This document shows positions 8,539-17,327 of a DNA stretch of 33,936 bases, in pieces. Made by a program: the position numbers and the translations under genes. How positions within the stretch are numbered: the stretch's first letter is position 1; each line of letters starts with the position of its first letter. Source of the DNA: a virus; IMG/VR virus record IMGVR_UViG_3300047551_001838, positions 1-33,936 of that record, one strand, 5' to 3'. Below the pieces are notes generated by a model. It was not told the DNA's origin and searched no databases. It was given only the letters and a program-made list of their open reading frames with translations.

Positions 8539-8972
8539 TGCCGCTGACGTACTACTCGACGGCGCCTGCCTTCAAGGCTGCGCTGCTGACCGCCCTAACG
8601 GCCCGCTCAGGCCTGTCAGGAGTCACGATCAGCTACGGCGTACCGCTGGGCGCACCGCGCGAGTTCATCGCCTTGACCGACCTGAGCGGCTCACAGGAGT
8701 TTGCTGCGCTCGGTGCCCTGCGCAAGGACGAGACCTACGTCCTAGACGTCTACGTCTCAACGCTCAGGGAAGGCAACCAACAGCAGCAGGCAACCGAGCG
8801 CTGCTTTGCGATGGCCGCTGAGATCGAGGAGGTCCTGCGCACCAACGTCACGATGAGCGGCACCGTCCGCGTCGCCGAGCTCCTGCAGCCTTTCAGCCTT
8901 GAGGAGTACGCCTCAGACCAAGCCCGTCAATCCGTACTGACGCTCGGCATACAAGCAACCGAGCGCATCTAG
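8538..8972 (+). CDS. Tail completion/terminator-like protein
   Basis: 144 aa, ATG overlapping the connector stop by 1 nt. The pattern (STAPAFKAALLTALTAR, YVLDVYVSTL, CFAMAAEIEEVLRTN, SVLTLGIQATERI) matches the alpha/beta layout of tail terminator or neck proteins, which often lie between connector and tail tube. A head-closure role is also possible. No catalytic motif. Confidence comes mainly from position and secondary structure. Confidence 0.65.
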   Translation: MPLTYYSTAPAFKAALLTALTARSGLSGVTISYGVPLGAPREFIALTDLSGSQEFAALGALRKDETYVLDVYVSTLREGNQQQQATERCFAMAAEIEEVLRTNVTMSGTVRVAELLQPFSLEEYASDQARQSVLTLGIQATERI

Positions 8973-8980
8973 GAGACACC

Positions 8981-9172
8981 TTGAAGACCCTTACCTACCT
9001 GGGCCCTCACGAGGGCGTCTACATCCCGCTGCCCTCGGGCATGAGCTACGAGTGCGAGCGGGACGGAACAGTCGACCTGCCCGACGAGCTCGCCAAGGAG
9101 CTGCTCGAGCGCGGCGACTGGAAGCTCGCCAAGACCAAGAAAACCACGAAGTCCGACAAGGACGAGGAGTAA
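8981..9172 (+). CDS. Small protein ahead of the tail tube gene
   Basis: 63 aa from a TTG at 8981 set by AGGAGA at 8971-8976. It contains SYECERDGTVDLPDELAKEL followed by LERGDWKLA, then a Lys/Thr/Asp-rich tail. Similar short proteins commonly precede tail tube genes in actinophages; their function is not established. The leader and TTG resemble those of the gene at 3440. Confidence 0.7.
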   Translation: MKTLTYLGPHEGVYIPLPSGMSYECERDGTVDLPDELAKELLERGDWKLAKTKKTTKSDKDEE

Positions 9173-9175
9173 CAC

Positions 9176-10141
9176 ATGGCAATCCGCAGCGGCCTGGCCG
9201 CACAGCTCGGCATCGGCGTAGAGTCCACCTGGGGCACCGCCGTCACGCCGACCCGCTTCTACGAGTTCACCGACGAAAGCCTGTCGCTCAGCATTGAGCG
9301 CATCGAGTCCGAAGGCCTGCGCGCCGGCAACCGCGTCATGCGCTCCGACCGCTACGCCGTCGGCCAGAAGGCCGTCGAAGGCTCGGTCAGCATGGACATG
9401 ACCGCCGAAAACAGCGGCCTGCTCTTCCAGCACGCCCTCGGCCAGGTCACGACCTCCACGCTCTCCGGCTCGGTCAAGCAGCACGAGTGTGTGCTCGCCG
9501 ACAGCTACTCGCTCGGCCTGACCCTTGAGGTCGGCCGCCCGGGCAACGACGGCACCGTGCGCGCCTTCACCTACAACGGCTGCAAGATCAGCAGCTTCAC
9601 GCTCAGCAACTCGGTCAACGAGCTGCTCACCGGCGAGTTCAACTTCGTTGGCAAGGACGAGAGCACCGGCACCATCACGTCGGCCACCTATCCGTCCAGC
9701 CAGGAGCTGCTCTCCTTCGCGGGCGCGACCATCACGGTCGCCGGCTCGAGCTACGAGTGCAAGGAGGCCTCGGTGGAGGTCGACCTCGGCCTGGACGCCG
9801 AGCGCTACATCCTCGGCTCGCAGACCATCAACGCTCCTGTGGCTGCCGCGATGACGGAGATCACCGGCTCGGTCACCGCCGAGTTCAAGGACCTGACCGC
9901 CTACAACCGCTTCGTCAACAACACGCAGGCGGCTCTCACGCTCAAGTGGGAGGGCACCGCCATCACCGGCACCTACAAGCGCGGCATCACCGTCACGCTG
10001 CCCGCCGTGCGCTTCGATGGCAACACGCCGAACGTCGGCGGCGCGGAGGTCCTGGACGTTGAGCTCGCCTACAAGGCGCTCTACAACGGCACCGACGCAC
10101 CGATCACCGTCACCGTGGTGAACACCGACAGCACTGCCTAA
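9176..10141 (+). CDS. Major tail (tube) protein
   Basis: 321 aa. Long beta-rich sequence with ESTWGTAVTPTRFYEF near the N-terminus and VEGSVSMDMTAENSGLLFQH, typical of siphoviral tube proteins whose beta-sandwiches stack into hexameric rings. A duplicated look (GEFNFVGKDES, SVTAEFKDLTAYNRF) suggests two domains. It precedes the Gp10-like, chaperone and tape measure genes, the expected order for a tube protein. A strong assignment by context and pattern. Confidence 0.87.
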   Translation: MAIRSGLAAQLGIGVESTWGTAVTPTRFYEFTDESLSLSIERIESEGLRAGNRVMRSDRYAVGQKAVEGSVSMDMTAENSGLLFQHALGQVTTSTLSGSVKQHECVLADSYSLGLTLEVGRPGNDGTVRAFTYNGCKISSFTLSNSVNELLTGEFNFVGKDESTGTITSATYPSSQELLSFAGATITVAGSSYECKEASVEVDLGLDAERYILGSQTINAPVAAAMTEITGSVTAEFKDLTAYNRFVNNTQAALTLKWEGTAITGTYKRGITVTLPAVRFDGNTPNVGGAEVLDVELAYKALYNGTDAPITVTVVNTDSTA

Positions 10142-10567
10142 ATGGCAGACTCCGCGAATCTCGTAGTTATCGAAAACTACGCAGACTTTCGCAAGAAGCT
10201 GAAAGCGCTGGACTCCGGCCTTGACACTGAAGTCAAGGTCGGGATGCGCAAGATCGGCAAGCAAGTAGCAACGCAGGCCAAGGCGATTGCCGGCGTCAAG
10301 GGCCTGCGCGATTCCGGCGAGCTCATCCGCAAGATCGCTCCGTCGGTGCGCATGGATGGCACCAGTATTCGCGCCAAGGCTATGCGCAAGACAGGCAAGC
10401 GCGCGCCCTATCCGTACCCGGCGATCTACGAGTACGGCGGGCGCGGCGGCGGCAGTACCGGGCCCAGGGCGTTCCTCGAGCCCGCTGTGGAAGCCATGCA
10501 GGACGAGATACGCCGGGAGGTCGAGAACATCGTTGACGAGACGATGCGCAAGGCCGGCTGGCGATAG
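10142..10567 (+). CDS. HK97 Gp10-like minor tail/neck protein
   Basis: 141 aa, ATG directly after the tube stop. A helical N-terminus (IENYADFRKKLKALD, VKVGMRKIGKQVATQAK), SGELIRKIAPSVRM and the YPAIYEYGGRGGGSTGPRAF block followed by a C-terminal helix match the HK97 Gp10 family, involved in head-tail joining or tail completion. It lies after rather than before the tube gene, a minor variation. Family assignment good. Confidence 0.85.
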   Translation: MADSANLVVIENYADFRKKLKALDSGLDTEVKVGMRKIGKQVATQAKAIAGVKGLRDSGELIRKIAPSVRMDGTSIRAKAMRKTGKRAPYPYPAIYEYGGRGGGSTGPRAFLEPAVEAMQDEIRREVENIVDETMRKAGWR

Positions 10568-10582
10568 GGAAAGGAGCAGGGA

Positions 10583-10876
10583 ATGAAGATCAAGTGCCCA
10601 GCAGGCACCTTTGAGGTGCCCGAGGAGTTCACGCTGCGCGAGATGAAGACGATCAAGAACGTCTCGGGCCTACTGCCCGGACAGATCGAAGAGGCGCTCG
10701 AGCAGGGAGACACCGGCGTGGTCACCGCGCTGGTTGTCGTCGCCGCTCAGCGCACCGGCAAGAAGCTCACAGAAGACATGGTCCTGGACTGGACGCTGTC
10801 CGACATCGAGTTTCTTGCCGACGAAGAGGACGACAAGCCGGCCAAGAAGAAGAAGGCCGAGCCGGACCCTTCGTAG
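10583..10876 (+). CDS. Tail assembly chaperone, short form (G-like)
   Basis: 97 aa, with AAGGAGCAGG at 10571-10580 before the ATG. A small beta N-terminus (IKCPAGTFEVPEEFTLREMK), a helical body and an acidic then Lys-rich end (FLADEEDDKPAKKKK). Position just before the tape measure and the downstream -1 open frame identify it as the G partner of a G/GT chaperone pair that coats the tape measure during tail assembly. Confidence 0.85.
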   Translation: MKIKCPAGTFEVPEEFTLREMKTIKNVSGLLPGQIEEALEQGDTGVVTALVVVAAQRTGKKLTEDMVLDWTLSDIEFLADEEDDKPAKKKKAEPDPS

Positions 10877-11016
10877 CTCTCACGGCGCGGCACCTGTGGA
10901 CGCCGACGCTGGCTCGCGTGTATGGCATCAGGCCGTGGGAGATGGACGACCTGATGCTCAGCGAGCTGCACGGCATAGCTGACGACATCAAGCAGATGAA
11001 CCAACAGGAGCGCTAG
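10583..11016 (+). CDS. Tail assembly chaperone, long frameshift product (GT-like)
   Basis: The stretch after the G stop is coding in the -1 frame. From about 10861 it reads GPFVALTARHLWTPTLARVY and then GIRPWEMDDLMLSELHGI, ending at TAG 11014-11016, two nt into the tape measure GTG. The motif (LAxVYGIxPWExDxL) is typical of T-type extensions. No start codon or ribosome site fits an independent gene. Candidate slip points are the four AAG codons at 10844-10855 or CCCT at 10867-10870; neither is a textbook X XXY YYZ heptamer. The fusion would be about 144 aa. Confidence 0.8.
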
Positions 11017-13673
11017 TGGCTCGAAGCCAGAAGGTCCAGGTCGACATTGTCGCCGATGCCAGCTCGTATGCGGCAGGCATCCGCAAGGCGATCGGTGACA
11101 CCGACAGATTCAACAAGGCAACCAAGCGCGCCGGCAAGGGCAACGTCTTCGGCGGCATCGCCAAGAACGCCCTGCGAGCTGCTGCGGCGATCGGCTCGCT
11201 CTACACGGTCTATGACCAGGGCCGCAAGGCAGTCAATGTCACTACCGACCTTGCCAAGAGCACCATCCAGCTCACTCGCACGACGGGCCTCTCGAGCAAA
11301 GAGGCCTCGCGGTTCATCGCCATCACCAAGGTGCGTGGCATTGAGACGCAGAAGCTGACTACCAGCTTCACGATTCTGTCAAAGCAGATCGTCGCCGCTC
11401 AGAAGGGCACCGAAAGCGCCACGTCGGCCTTCGACAAGCTCGGCGTCTCTCAGGACGCCATCCGCAGGGGCGACACGCAGCAGGTATTCCTGCAGGCCGC
11501 AGACGGCCTGAGCAAGATGGCAAACGGCGCCAACAAGACCGCCCTCGCTGCTCAGCTGTTCGGTCGCGGCTATCAGGCCCTGTTCCCGATTCTGGACATG
11601 GGCTCAAAGGGGATACAGGAGCAGCTGCGCCTGGCAGGCCTTCTTGGCGCTGAGATAGGGGATAGGGGCGTCGCCACGTTCAAGGAGTACGCAACGGCGC
11701 AGCGCACCGCGATGCTCGCTGTCATGGGCTTGCGCGTGCAGCTCGGCACCGTGCTGTTGAAAGCCTTCGCCACTGTCGCTACCGCCGTGGCGCAGTTTGT
11801 CGTCAACTTTCGCACGGGCGTCGGTGCTGCCGGTCAGCTGCGAGACAAGCTGCAGGGCATCCTCAACGTCATCAACGCCATGTACGGGCCGCTGACCCAG
11901 ACCCGTAACGGCTTCGCCAACGTGGGAGCGGCTATCGCCACGCTTGCCACCGTCATCGCCGGCGTGAAGCTCGGCTCAATGCTCGCTGGGATCAGCGGCG
12001 GGCTAATGGCAATCTTCTCGAACCCGTACCTGGCCGGTGCCGCCGCTATTGCAGCTGCCGTTGCCGCCATCGGCGCGGCGTTCTTCATCGCTTACAGGCG
12101 CAGCCGCGAGTTCCGTAGCTCGGTCGACGGCATCTACAAGGCCATCAAGCCCGCCCTGCAGCAGATCGGCGCTACTGCTCGTCAAGAGCTGCCGAAGATG
12201 GCTCGAGCGGCAAGTCAGGCCGCTAGAGCCACGGCTGAGGTCCTGACCGAGCTCAAGCCGATCATCGTGCCAGTCATCAAGGCAATGGCTGTGTCAATCA
12301 CTGCTCAGCTGCGCACTGTGGGACCTGCCTTGCGATTCATCGCTGCTATGGCGAGCTCACTGGCAAGCGCTATCAGTGCCGTCAAGGGCGTTATCGGCGC
12401 GTCCATGCGCGGTATCTCAACGGCAGTTGACGCGGCCAAGAACGTCGTCAGCGCTGCCTTCAACACGATGCGCGGCGCGGCTAATAGTGCCGCCAGCGCC
12501 ATTCAGGGCGTTCTGAACCTGCTGCGTCAGTCGCCGGCAGGCAAGGTTGCCGACTTGATCGCAAAGATCGGTGCCTCCGGTGGAGTGGGCAGTGGCGGCT
12601 TCCGGCCTACCTCTCGCACTACCGACCAGACGCTCTTCGAGGCGCAGGCCAAGCTGCAGCAGCGCATCGACTCGCTCTCGGGCCGCAGCGACAAGAACGC
12701 TCAGCGCGCGATCCAGCGCGCCGAGTCTGACCTGCGCCGCATCCAGACCGAGCTCAACAAGCGCGAGGCGATCAAGAACGCGCAGGATCAGCTGCGCGGC
12801 ATCATTGAGACCGCCAAAGAGACCTACCGCGCTGCCCTGGAGGCAGGAGCTCAGGCGACGTTCAACAACGCCACGGCGCTCGCACGGATGGGGATGGCTG
12901 CCCGCGACGCAGAACGTGAGCGCTCGGCAGACAAGTCCTACATGACGGACAAGAAGAAGCTTGAGGAAGAGATTGCCCGAGCGCGTGCTGAGGCAAACAA
13001 CCCGGCTGTTCAGGCTCGCTATGCCGCTCGCCGAGCCGCCCTTGAAGCCCGCTACGCCGCTCAGCAGCAGGCCGGCAACCTAGAAGCCGCCGATCAGACG
13101 CAGCAGGAGCTCGTTGCGCTTGAGGAGCGCTATGGCCCGCAGCGCGTGCAGATTCTCCAGGATCAGCTCGACACGCTCAACCGGGACTACTACGACGTCC
13201 TCGATCAGCGCACGATCGACTCAGCGCAGCGGCAGCTTGAAGCTACGCAGGCTGGCATTGACGGGCAGGTAGATGCGTGGGCTGGCGGCCTTACAGAAAT
13301 CAACACCCTGCTCAACAACTTCAGCGGCAACTACTACGCCTGGGTAGCAGCCATCAACGCTAATCTGCCCTTCGGGCTCACCTTCACGCCCGACCCGGAG
13401 GCAGGCGCCACGATCAACCCGCCGAGAAGACTGCCGAAGGTCAAGAAAAACGCAAAGAAGAAGCGCGCCTCGGGCGGCATGCTCTCTCGCGCTGGCTTGA
13501 CGCTCGTAGGAGAGACCGGCCCGGAGCTCATCTCTGGCGGCAACGTCTACTCCGCTACGCGCACTGCTCGCATGAGCGGCTCAGGGGTAACTCTCAACGT
13601 CTACCCGCAGACAACCGCCGATGACCCGGTCGCCCTCGCCAGGGCGCTTGGCTGGCAGCTGGCTACCCGATGA
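11016..13673 (+). CDS. Tape measure protein
   Basis: 885 aa from a GTG with AGGAG at 11006-11010; it sets tail length and is released at DNA ejection. Long helical, Ala-rich sequence with hydrophobic patches (IAAAVAAIGAAFFIAY near residue 340), heptad-rich coiled coil (about 525-740, e.g. DKKKLEEEIARARAEANN) and the C-terminal SGGMLSRAGLTLVGETGPEL motif common at tape measure ends. Largest gene in the window and directly after the chaperone pair. By the usual rule this implies a tail somewhat over 100 nm. Confidence 0.93.
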   Translation: MARSQKVQVDIVADASSYAAGIRKAIGDTDRFNKATKRAGKGNVFGGIAKNALRAAAAIGSLYTVYDQGRKAVNVTTDLAKSTIQLTRTTGLSSKEASRFIAITKVRGIETQKLTTSFTILSKQIVAAQKGTESATSAFDKLGVSQDAIRRGDTQQVFLQAADGLSKMANGANKTALAAQLFGRGYQALFPILDMGSKGIQEQLRLAGLLGAEIGDRGVATFKEYATAQRTAMLAVMGLRVQLGTVLLKAFATVATAVAQFVVNFRTGVGAAGQLRDKLQGILNVINAMYGPLTQTRNGFANVGAAIATLATVIAGVKLGSMLAGISGGLMAIFSNPYLAGAAAIAAAVAAIGAAFFIAYRRSREFRSSVDGIYKAIKPALQQIGATARQELPKMARAASQAARATAEVLTELKPIIVPVIKAMAVSITAQLRTVGPALRFIAAMASSLASAISAVKGVIGASMRGISTAVDAAKNVVSAAFNTMRGAANSAASAIQGVLNLLRQSPAGKVADLIAKIGASGGVGSGGFRPTSRTTDQTLFEAQAKLQQRIDSLSGRSDKNAQRAIQRAESDLRRIQTELNKREAIKNAQDQLRGIIETAKETYRAALEAGAQATFNNATALARMGMAARDAERERSADKSYMTDKKKLEEEIARARAEANNPAVQARYAARRAALEARYAAQQQAGNLEAADQTQQELVALEERYGPQRVQILQDQLDTLNRDYYDVLDQRTIDSAQRQLEATQAGIDGQVDAWAGGLTEINTLLNNFSGNYYAWVAAINANLPFGLTFTPDPEAGATINPPRRLPKVKKNAKKKRASGGMLSRAGLTLVGETGPELISGGNVYSATRTARMSGSGVTLNVYPQTTADDPVALARALGWQLATR

Positions 13674-14533
13674 TCTCCTCTATCACGCTCTCCACCGCAT
13701 CCGGCAACGTCACGCTGCACTCGACGGCCTCTGGGAGCAACGCCGTGGTTACCAGGGCTGAGGGGCTGCAGGGCGTCGCTCCGGTGCGCAACCTCATCAC
13801 GCAGCGCTCGCAGGCCTCCGGTGGCTTCGTGCGCTCACGCTTTACCGACAGCCGCACCATCACGCTCGAGGGAGAGGTCCTCGGCTCGTCAATCGAGGGA
13901 GCCTTCGACAACTTCGACACGATTGCCTCGGCGATCTACGACTCGATCGGCACCGAGCGCACGCTCAAGTGGACCCGCGATGCCTCCGGCCAGCAGCTGC
14001 AGGCGGGCGTCAGGCTGCAGGACTTCCAGCCGCTGACGCTCACCGATGGCGCTGCGTGGGTGAAGTACCAGGTGTCCTTCGTGGCGCCCGACCCGCGCGT
14101 CTACTCGCAGACCGAGACGACCGCTACAGGCAACGCCTTGGCTGCTCCGGCAGGCGGCAAGACCTACGACTACACCTACACACGCGGTTACAACCCGAGC
14201 TCGGGCGGTGACGTGGCCTACAACAACACCGGCTCGGTGCCCACGCCGCCTATCATCCGCATCTTCGGCTACTGCACGAGCCCGCAGGTCATCCTCACCG
14301 ACGAGATCAGGCTCATCTTTAGCGGCGAGGTAGGACCAGGGGATTACCTAGAGATCGACGCCGCTGCCCGCACCGTGAAGCTCAACGGCACCACCAGCCG
14401 CCTCAACCTGCTGGACCCGGTCAACTCCACCTTCTTCGCTCTTCCTGTCGGCTCCGGCAGCGTCCAGCTGGTCGCCAGCAACTTCGACGCCAACGCCCAC
14501 GCTGACCTCATCTACCGACCCGCCTTCACCTAA
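13670..14533 (+). CDS. Distal tail protein (Dit-like)
   Basis: 287 aa, ATG overlapping the tape measure stop (ATGA). Beta-rich protein with FTDSRTITLEGEVLGSS, FDTIASAIYDSIG, LKYQ-like segments in WVKYQVSFVAPDPRVYSQTE and a C-terminal galectin-like jelly-roll pattern (IRIFGYCTSPQVIL, LEIDAAARTVKLNG). This matches Dit proteins, which form the hub ring joining tube and baseplate. Position right after the tape measure is typical. Confidence 0.82.
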   Translation: MISSITLSTASGNVTLHSTASGSNAVVTRAEGLQGVAPVRNLITQRSQASGGFVRSRFTDSRTITLEGEVLGSSIEGAFDNFDTIASAIYDSIGTERTLKWTRDASGQQLQAGVRLQDFQPLTLTDGAAWVKYQVSFVAPDPRVYSQTETTATGNALAAPAGGKTYDYTYTRGYNPSSGGDVAYNNTGSVPTPPIIRIFGYCTSPQVILTDEIRLIFSGEVGPGDYLEIDAAARTVKLNGTTSRLNLLDPVNSTFFALPVGSGSVQLVASNFDANAHADLIYRPAFT

Positions 14534-14542
14534 GAGGAGAAC

Positions 14543-15646
14543 ATGGCAACCACAGCAACGATCACGCCGACATTGGGCTCGGCGCCTGTCACGCTGCAGG
14601 CAGGGAACTACTCGGCGATCGACGACCGCAGGTTCTGGGCGGCCAGCGTCCGCGAAGGCGTGCTCTCAGGCGGCAGCTACCAGGTCATCCAGCGAGCGGC
14701 CGGCGCCAACATGACCGTCGACGTTGCCAGCTCGGTAGGGCTCGGCGCCACGGTCCAGGGCGACAGCGTCACCGCGCAGGGCGAGTACCACGTCCCGCCC
14801 ACGGCCGCCAACGTCAACGTCGACATTGCCGCCGCCGACGCCACCAACCCGCGCAACGACCTGGTGGTGCTCGAGGTCAAGGACGACCAGCACGATGCGG
14901 GCGGCTTGAACATCGCCCGCGTGCGCGTCATCACCGGCACCGCTAACGCCTCAGCTGCCGCTACCGACGCGCCTGGGGCCAACGGCACGCCGGCGCTGCC
15001 CTCCTCCTGCCTGCTGCTTGCCCTCGTCAGGGTCACCGCTGCTGCGTCAAGCGTCACCACCGCGATGATCAATGACCGGCGCCCGTGGGCTGGTGGCGTG
15101 CCGACCTTCGAGACGTCGCTTCCTTCGCCCGCCGCAGACGGGCAGGAGATCTACTACCGCGCCGACAGCACCAACGGCCGCATCTGGCATCTTCGCTACC
15201 GGAACGCCTTCAACGGCGGCAGCGCGACGTACCCGTGGGAATACATCGGCGGCTCGGGCTTCGTTAGCAGCATCAAGGACGGAACAATCACCGACAACGA
15301 AACGACATCATCGACAAGCTATGCGGCGCTGGCAACTGCTGGCCCTTCGGTAACGCTGCCCCTCGCCGGCGACTACGAGGTCACCATTGGCTTCACCGGA
15401 TACAACGGGAACACCTCTGGCGTCATCCACATGAGCTACGACATCGGCGCGAGCACCGCACTGGATGCCGACAGCGTGCAGATCGGTCAATCAAACACTG
15501 CTGCCAACGCCTACGCATCGGCAACCAAGACGCGACTGAAGGCTGGACTGACAGCTGTCACGTTGACAGCGAAATACAAGGTCTCAGCGGGAACTGGCGT
15601 CTACTGGAACCGTCATATGATTGTGCGTCCAGTGAGGGTCGGCTGA
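14543..15646 (+). CDS. Baseplate/tail fibre-type minor tail protein
   Basis: 367 aa with GAGGAG before the ATG. The N-terminal half (AGNYSAIDDRRFWAASVREG, DATNPRNDLVVLEVKDD, MINDRRPWAGG) resembles upper-baseplate or fibre-anchor proteins of actinophages. A middle block DGQEIYYRADSTNGRIWHLR leads into PWEYIGG, common in such proteins, and the C-terminus is a beta-rich trimer-like head (PLAGDYEVTIGFTGYNG). It may contribute to receptor contact. The last fifth has noticeably less biased codons than the rest, consistent with exchange of the tip domain. Confidence 0.72.
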   Translation: MATTATITPTLGSAPVTLQAGNYSAIDDRRFWAASVREGVLSGGSYQVIQRAAGANMTVDVASSVGLGATVQGDSVTAQGEYHVPPTAANVNVDIAAADATNPRNDLVVLEVKDDQHDAGGLNIARVRVITGTANASAAATDAPGANGTPALPSSCLLLALVRVTAAASSVTTAMINDRRPWAGGVPTFETSLPSPAADGQEIYYRADSTNGRIWHLRYRNAFNGGSATYPWEYIGGSGFVSSIKDGTITDNETTSSTSYAALATAGPSVTLPLAGDYEVTIGFTGYNGNTSGVIHMSYDIGASTALDADSVQIGQSNTAANAYASATKTRLKAGLTAVTLTAKYKVSAGTGVYWNRHMIVRPVRVG

Positions 15647-15852
15647 TGAGCTGGGTAGTCATTCACGACCAGGCCGCGCAGGAGTACGGCTGGCACAAAA
15701 CCAAGAAGGCCGCGACCGCCGCCGCCAAAGAGATGACAGACGCCCACCAGAAGATCGGCGCGCTGCACGATGGCGAGGCGATCACCTTCAGCGTCGAGAA
15801 GCGCGTCGAACAGGAGCCCGTCGCCGAAGAGGCGCCGGTCGAGGACCAGTGA
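15646..15852 (+). CDS. Small tail-cluster protein, unknown
   Basis: 68 aa, TGATG overlap with the fibre gene. Begins SWVVIHDQAAQEYGWHKTKK, Ala/Lys-rich helix, then an acidic Glu/Pro tail (VEQEPVAEEAPVEDQ). No recognised domain. Tight overlaps on both sides argue that it is real. Confidence 0.6.
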   Translation: MSWVVIHDQAAQEYGWHKTKKAATAAAKEMTDAHQKIGALHDGEAITFSVEKRVEQEPVAEEAPVEDQ

Positions 15853-16133
15853 CCAGCAGCGAGGTCCTGCTGCTACAGCGTGAGCTCCATAAGCTCGCCG
15901 AGCAGAACCGCGAGGACCACAAAGCAGTCCGTCAGGCGCTCGGCAAGCTGCAGGGCGACCTGGACAAGCTCAGCGATCGCCTTCACGACGTAGAGGACAC
16001 CGATAAGCAGATCGCTGCTGTGGAGCAGGACCGCGAGCAGCGCCGCACCAAGACCCTCGGCATCGTCGGCGCTATCGCCGCGTCGGCCGGCGTTATCTCC
16101 GGCATCATCGTCGCTCTCGTCGACAGGGTCTAA
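15849..16133 (+). CDS. Coiled-coil protein with C-terminal membrane anchor (XhlA-like)
   Basis: 94 aa from a GTG overlapping the upstream stop. Residues 5 to 68 are a long charged coiled coil (LQRELHKLAEQNREDHK, LDKLSDRLHDVEDTD). A basic patch REQRRTK precedes a single membrane segment, TLGIVGAIAASAGVISGIIV. This layout resembles XhlA/haemolysin-type proteins that assist holins. It sits between tail genes rather than in the lysis cassette, so a tail or injection role is also possible. Confidence 0.65.
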   Translation: MTSSEVLLLQRELHKLAEQNREDHKAVRQALGKLQGDLDKLSDRLHDVEDTDKQIAAVEQDREQRRTKTLGIVGAIAASAGVISGIIVALVDRV

Positions 16134-16136
16134 CCC

Positions 16137-17327
16137 GTGGCCTGGTCATTCGTGCTCGCTAACCAGGCGGGCACGACGATCGACGTGCTGGACGGCTCAG
16201 CCAAGCAGGTACAGCTCGAGTATCAGCGCTCCGACGTCAGCAAGGCCATCGTCCAGCTCGACGTAGACGACGACAGGGCCTTCACGCTCATCACGCAGGT
16301 GGCGAGCATCACGCCTCGCCTGTACGCCTACAGGGACGGCGTGCTCAAGTTTGCCGGCTTCCTGACCAGCATCGAGCAGACCGCCGACAACGAGGCCAAC
16401 CTCACCGCAACCTTCGAGGACGGCCTGGCTCTTCTCAGGTATCGCATCAGCCGCGCAGACATTGAGTGGTACGACCAGAACAGCGCCAACATCATCGCCA
16501 GCACGTCCACCGTTGGCTCCTACCCGTCGCTGCTCTCACAGGCCAACGAGAACACTGCAACTGGTCTTGTCGCAGGGACAGTTACCGCCAGCACCGTTGT
16601 CATCGACGACCTGCTCATCAGCCGCGAGGTCATCCTCGACCGCGTCCTTGAGCTCAGCAAGCTGACGGGAGGGCCCGACCTGCGCGTCAATCCGCAGGCG
16701 CAGGGCTCAACGCTCGCCACGCTTGACGTCGGCCCGCTATACACCTCCACGACGCCGACCATCACCTTCGGCTACGGCGCAGGGACGCCGGTCAACGTGC
16801 TGTCGGTGGCGCAGCAGATAACGCCGCCGCAGACCCGTGTGCTGGTGATCGGCAACGAGGTCGAGTCCTCGTCGACTGTCACCGCCGCCATCACTACGGC
16901 AGAGAGCGCCTTGGGGCGCTGGGAGAGCGTCGAGCAGCGCGCCGAGCTCTACAGCAGCACCGACTGCCAGAACACGGCAGACGCCCTGGTGCGGGCCGGC
17001 TGGTCGCAGACCATCAGCTTCACGCCGGACCCGGCGATCGCGCCGCAGCCGCTGCAGGACTACAACGTCGGCGACCCGGTGCGCCTCACCGCCATCAGGG
17101 GCTCCATCGCCGCCGACGCAACCGTGCGAGTGAACAAGATCGCCCTCACGATCGACAACAGCGGAGTTGAGACCGACCACAGCGTTGAGTGCGAGGTCGG
17201 CAACGCTGTGGTGACCGCACCTGCGGCACCGAAGGCCACGAATACCGCAACCAATACCGACGCGCCGCTTACCAGCTCGACGCAGTCCATCTCGACGGCG
17301 GTCAACTTCGGCAGAAGGGGAGTCTGA
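16137..17327 (+). CDS. Tail hub/Tal-like protein (Gp37-like)
   Basis: 396 aa from a GTG at 16137. Starts with SFVLANQAGTTIDVLDGSAK and a beta-rich SVSF-like N-terminus typical of siphoviral hub proteins. A middle domain (DDLLISREVILDRVLELSKL, PDLRVNPQ) and late beta elements (DYNVGDPVRLTAIRG) follow, and a Thr/Ala-rich tail ends it. Resembles the ReqiPepy6 Gp37-like/Tal group, which forms the tail tip plug with Dit. No peptidase motif visible. Confidence 0.72.
   Translation: MAWSFVLANQAGTTIDVLDGSAKQVQLEYQRSDVSKAIVQLDVDDDRAFTLITQVASITPRLYAYRDGVLKFAGFLTSIEQTADNEANLTATFEDGLALLRYRISRADIEWYDQNSANIIASTSTVGSYPSLLSQANENTATGLVAGTVTASTVVIDDLLISREVILDRVLELSKLTGGPDLRVNPQAQGSTLATLDVGPLYTSTTPTITFGYGAGTPVNVLSVAQQITPPQTRVLVIGNEVESSSTVTAAITTAESALGRWESVEQRAELYSSTDCQNTADALVRAGWSQTISFTPDPAIAPQPLQDYNVGDPVRLTAIRGSIAADATVRVNKIALTIDNSGVETDHSVECEVGNAVVTAPAAPKATNTATNTDAPLTSSTQSISTAVNFGRRGV

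Noticed and set aside
8969-10264. Long minus-strand open frame (431 codons) opposite the tail tube gene
   Set aside because: Mirror of the GC-rich codon bias; full of Ala/Gly/Arg/Val with no motif, and it covers four well supported plus-strand genes.
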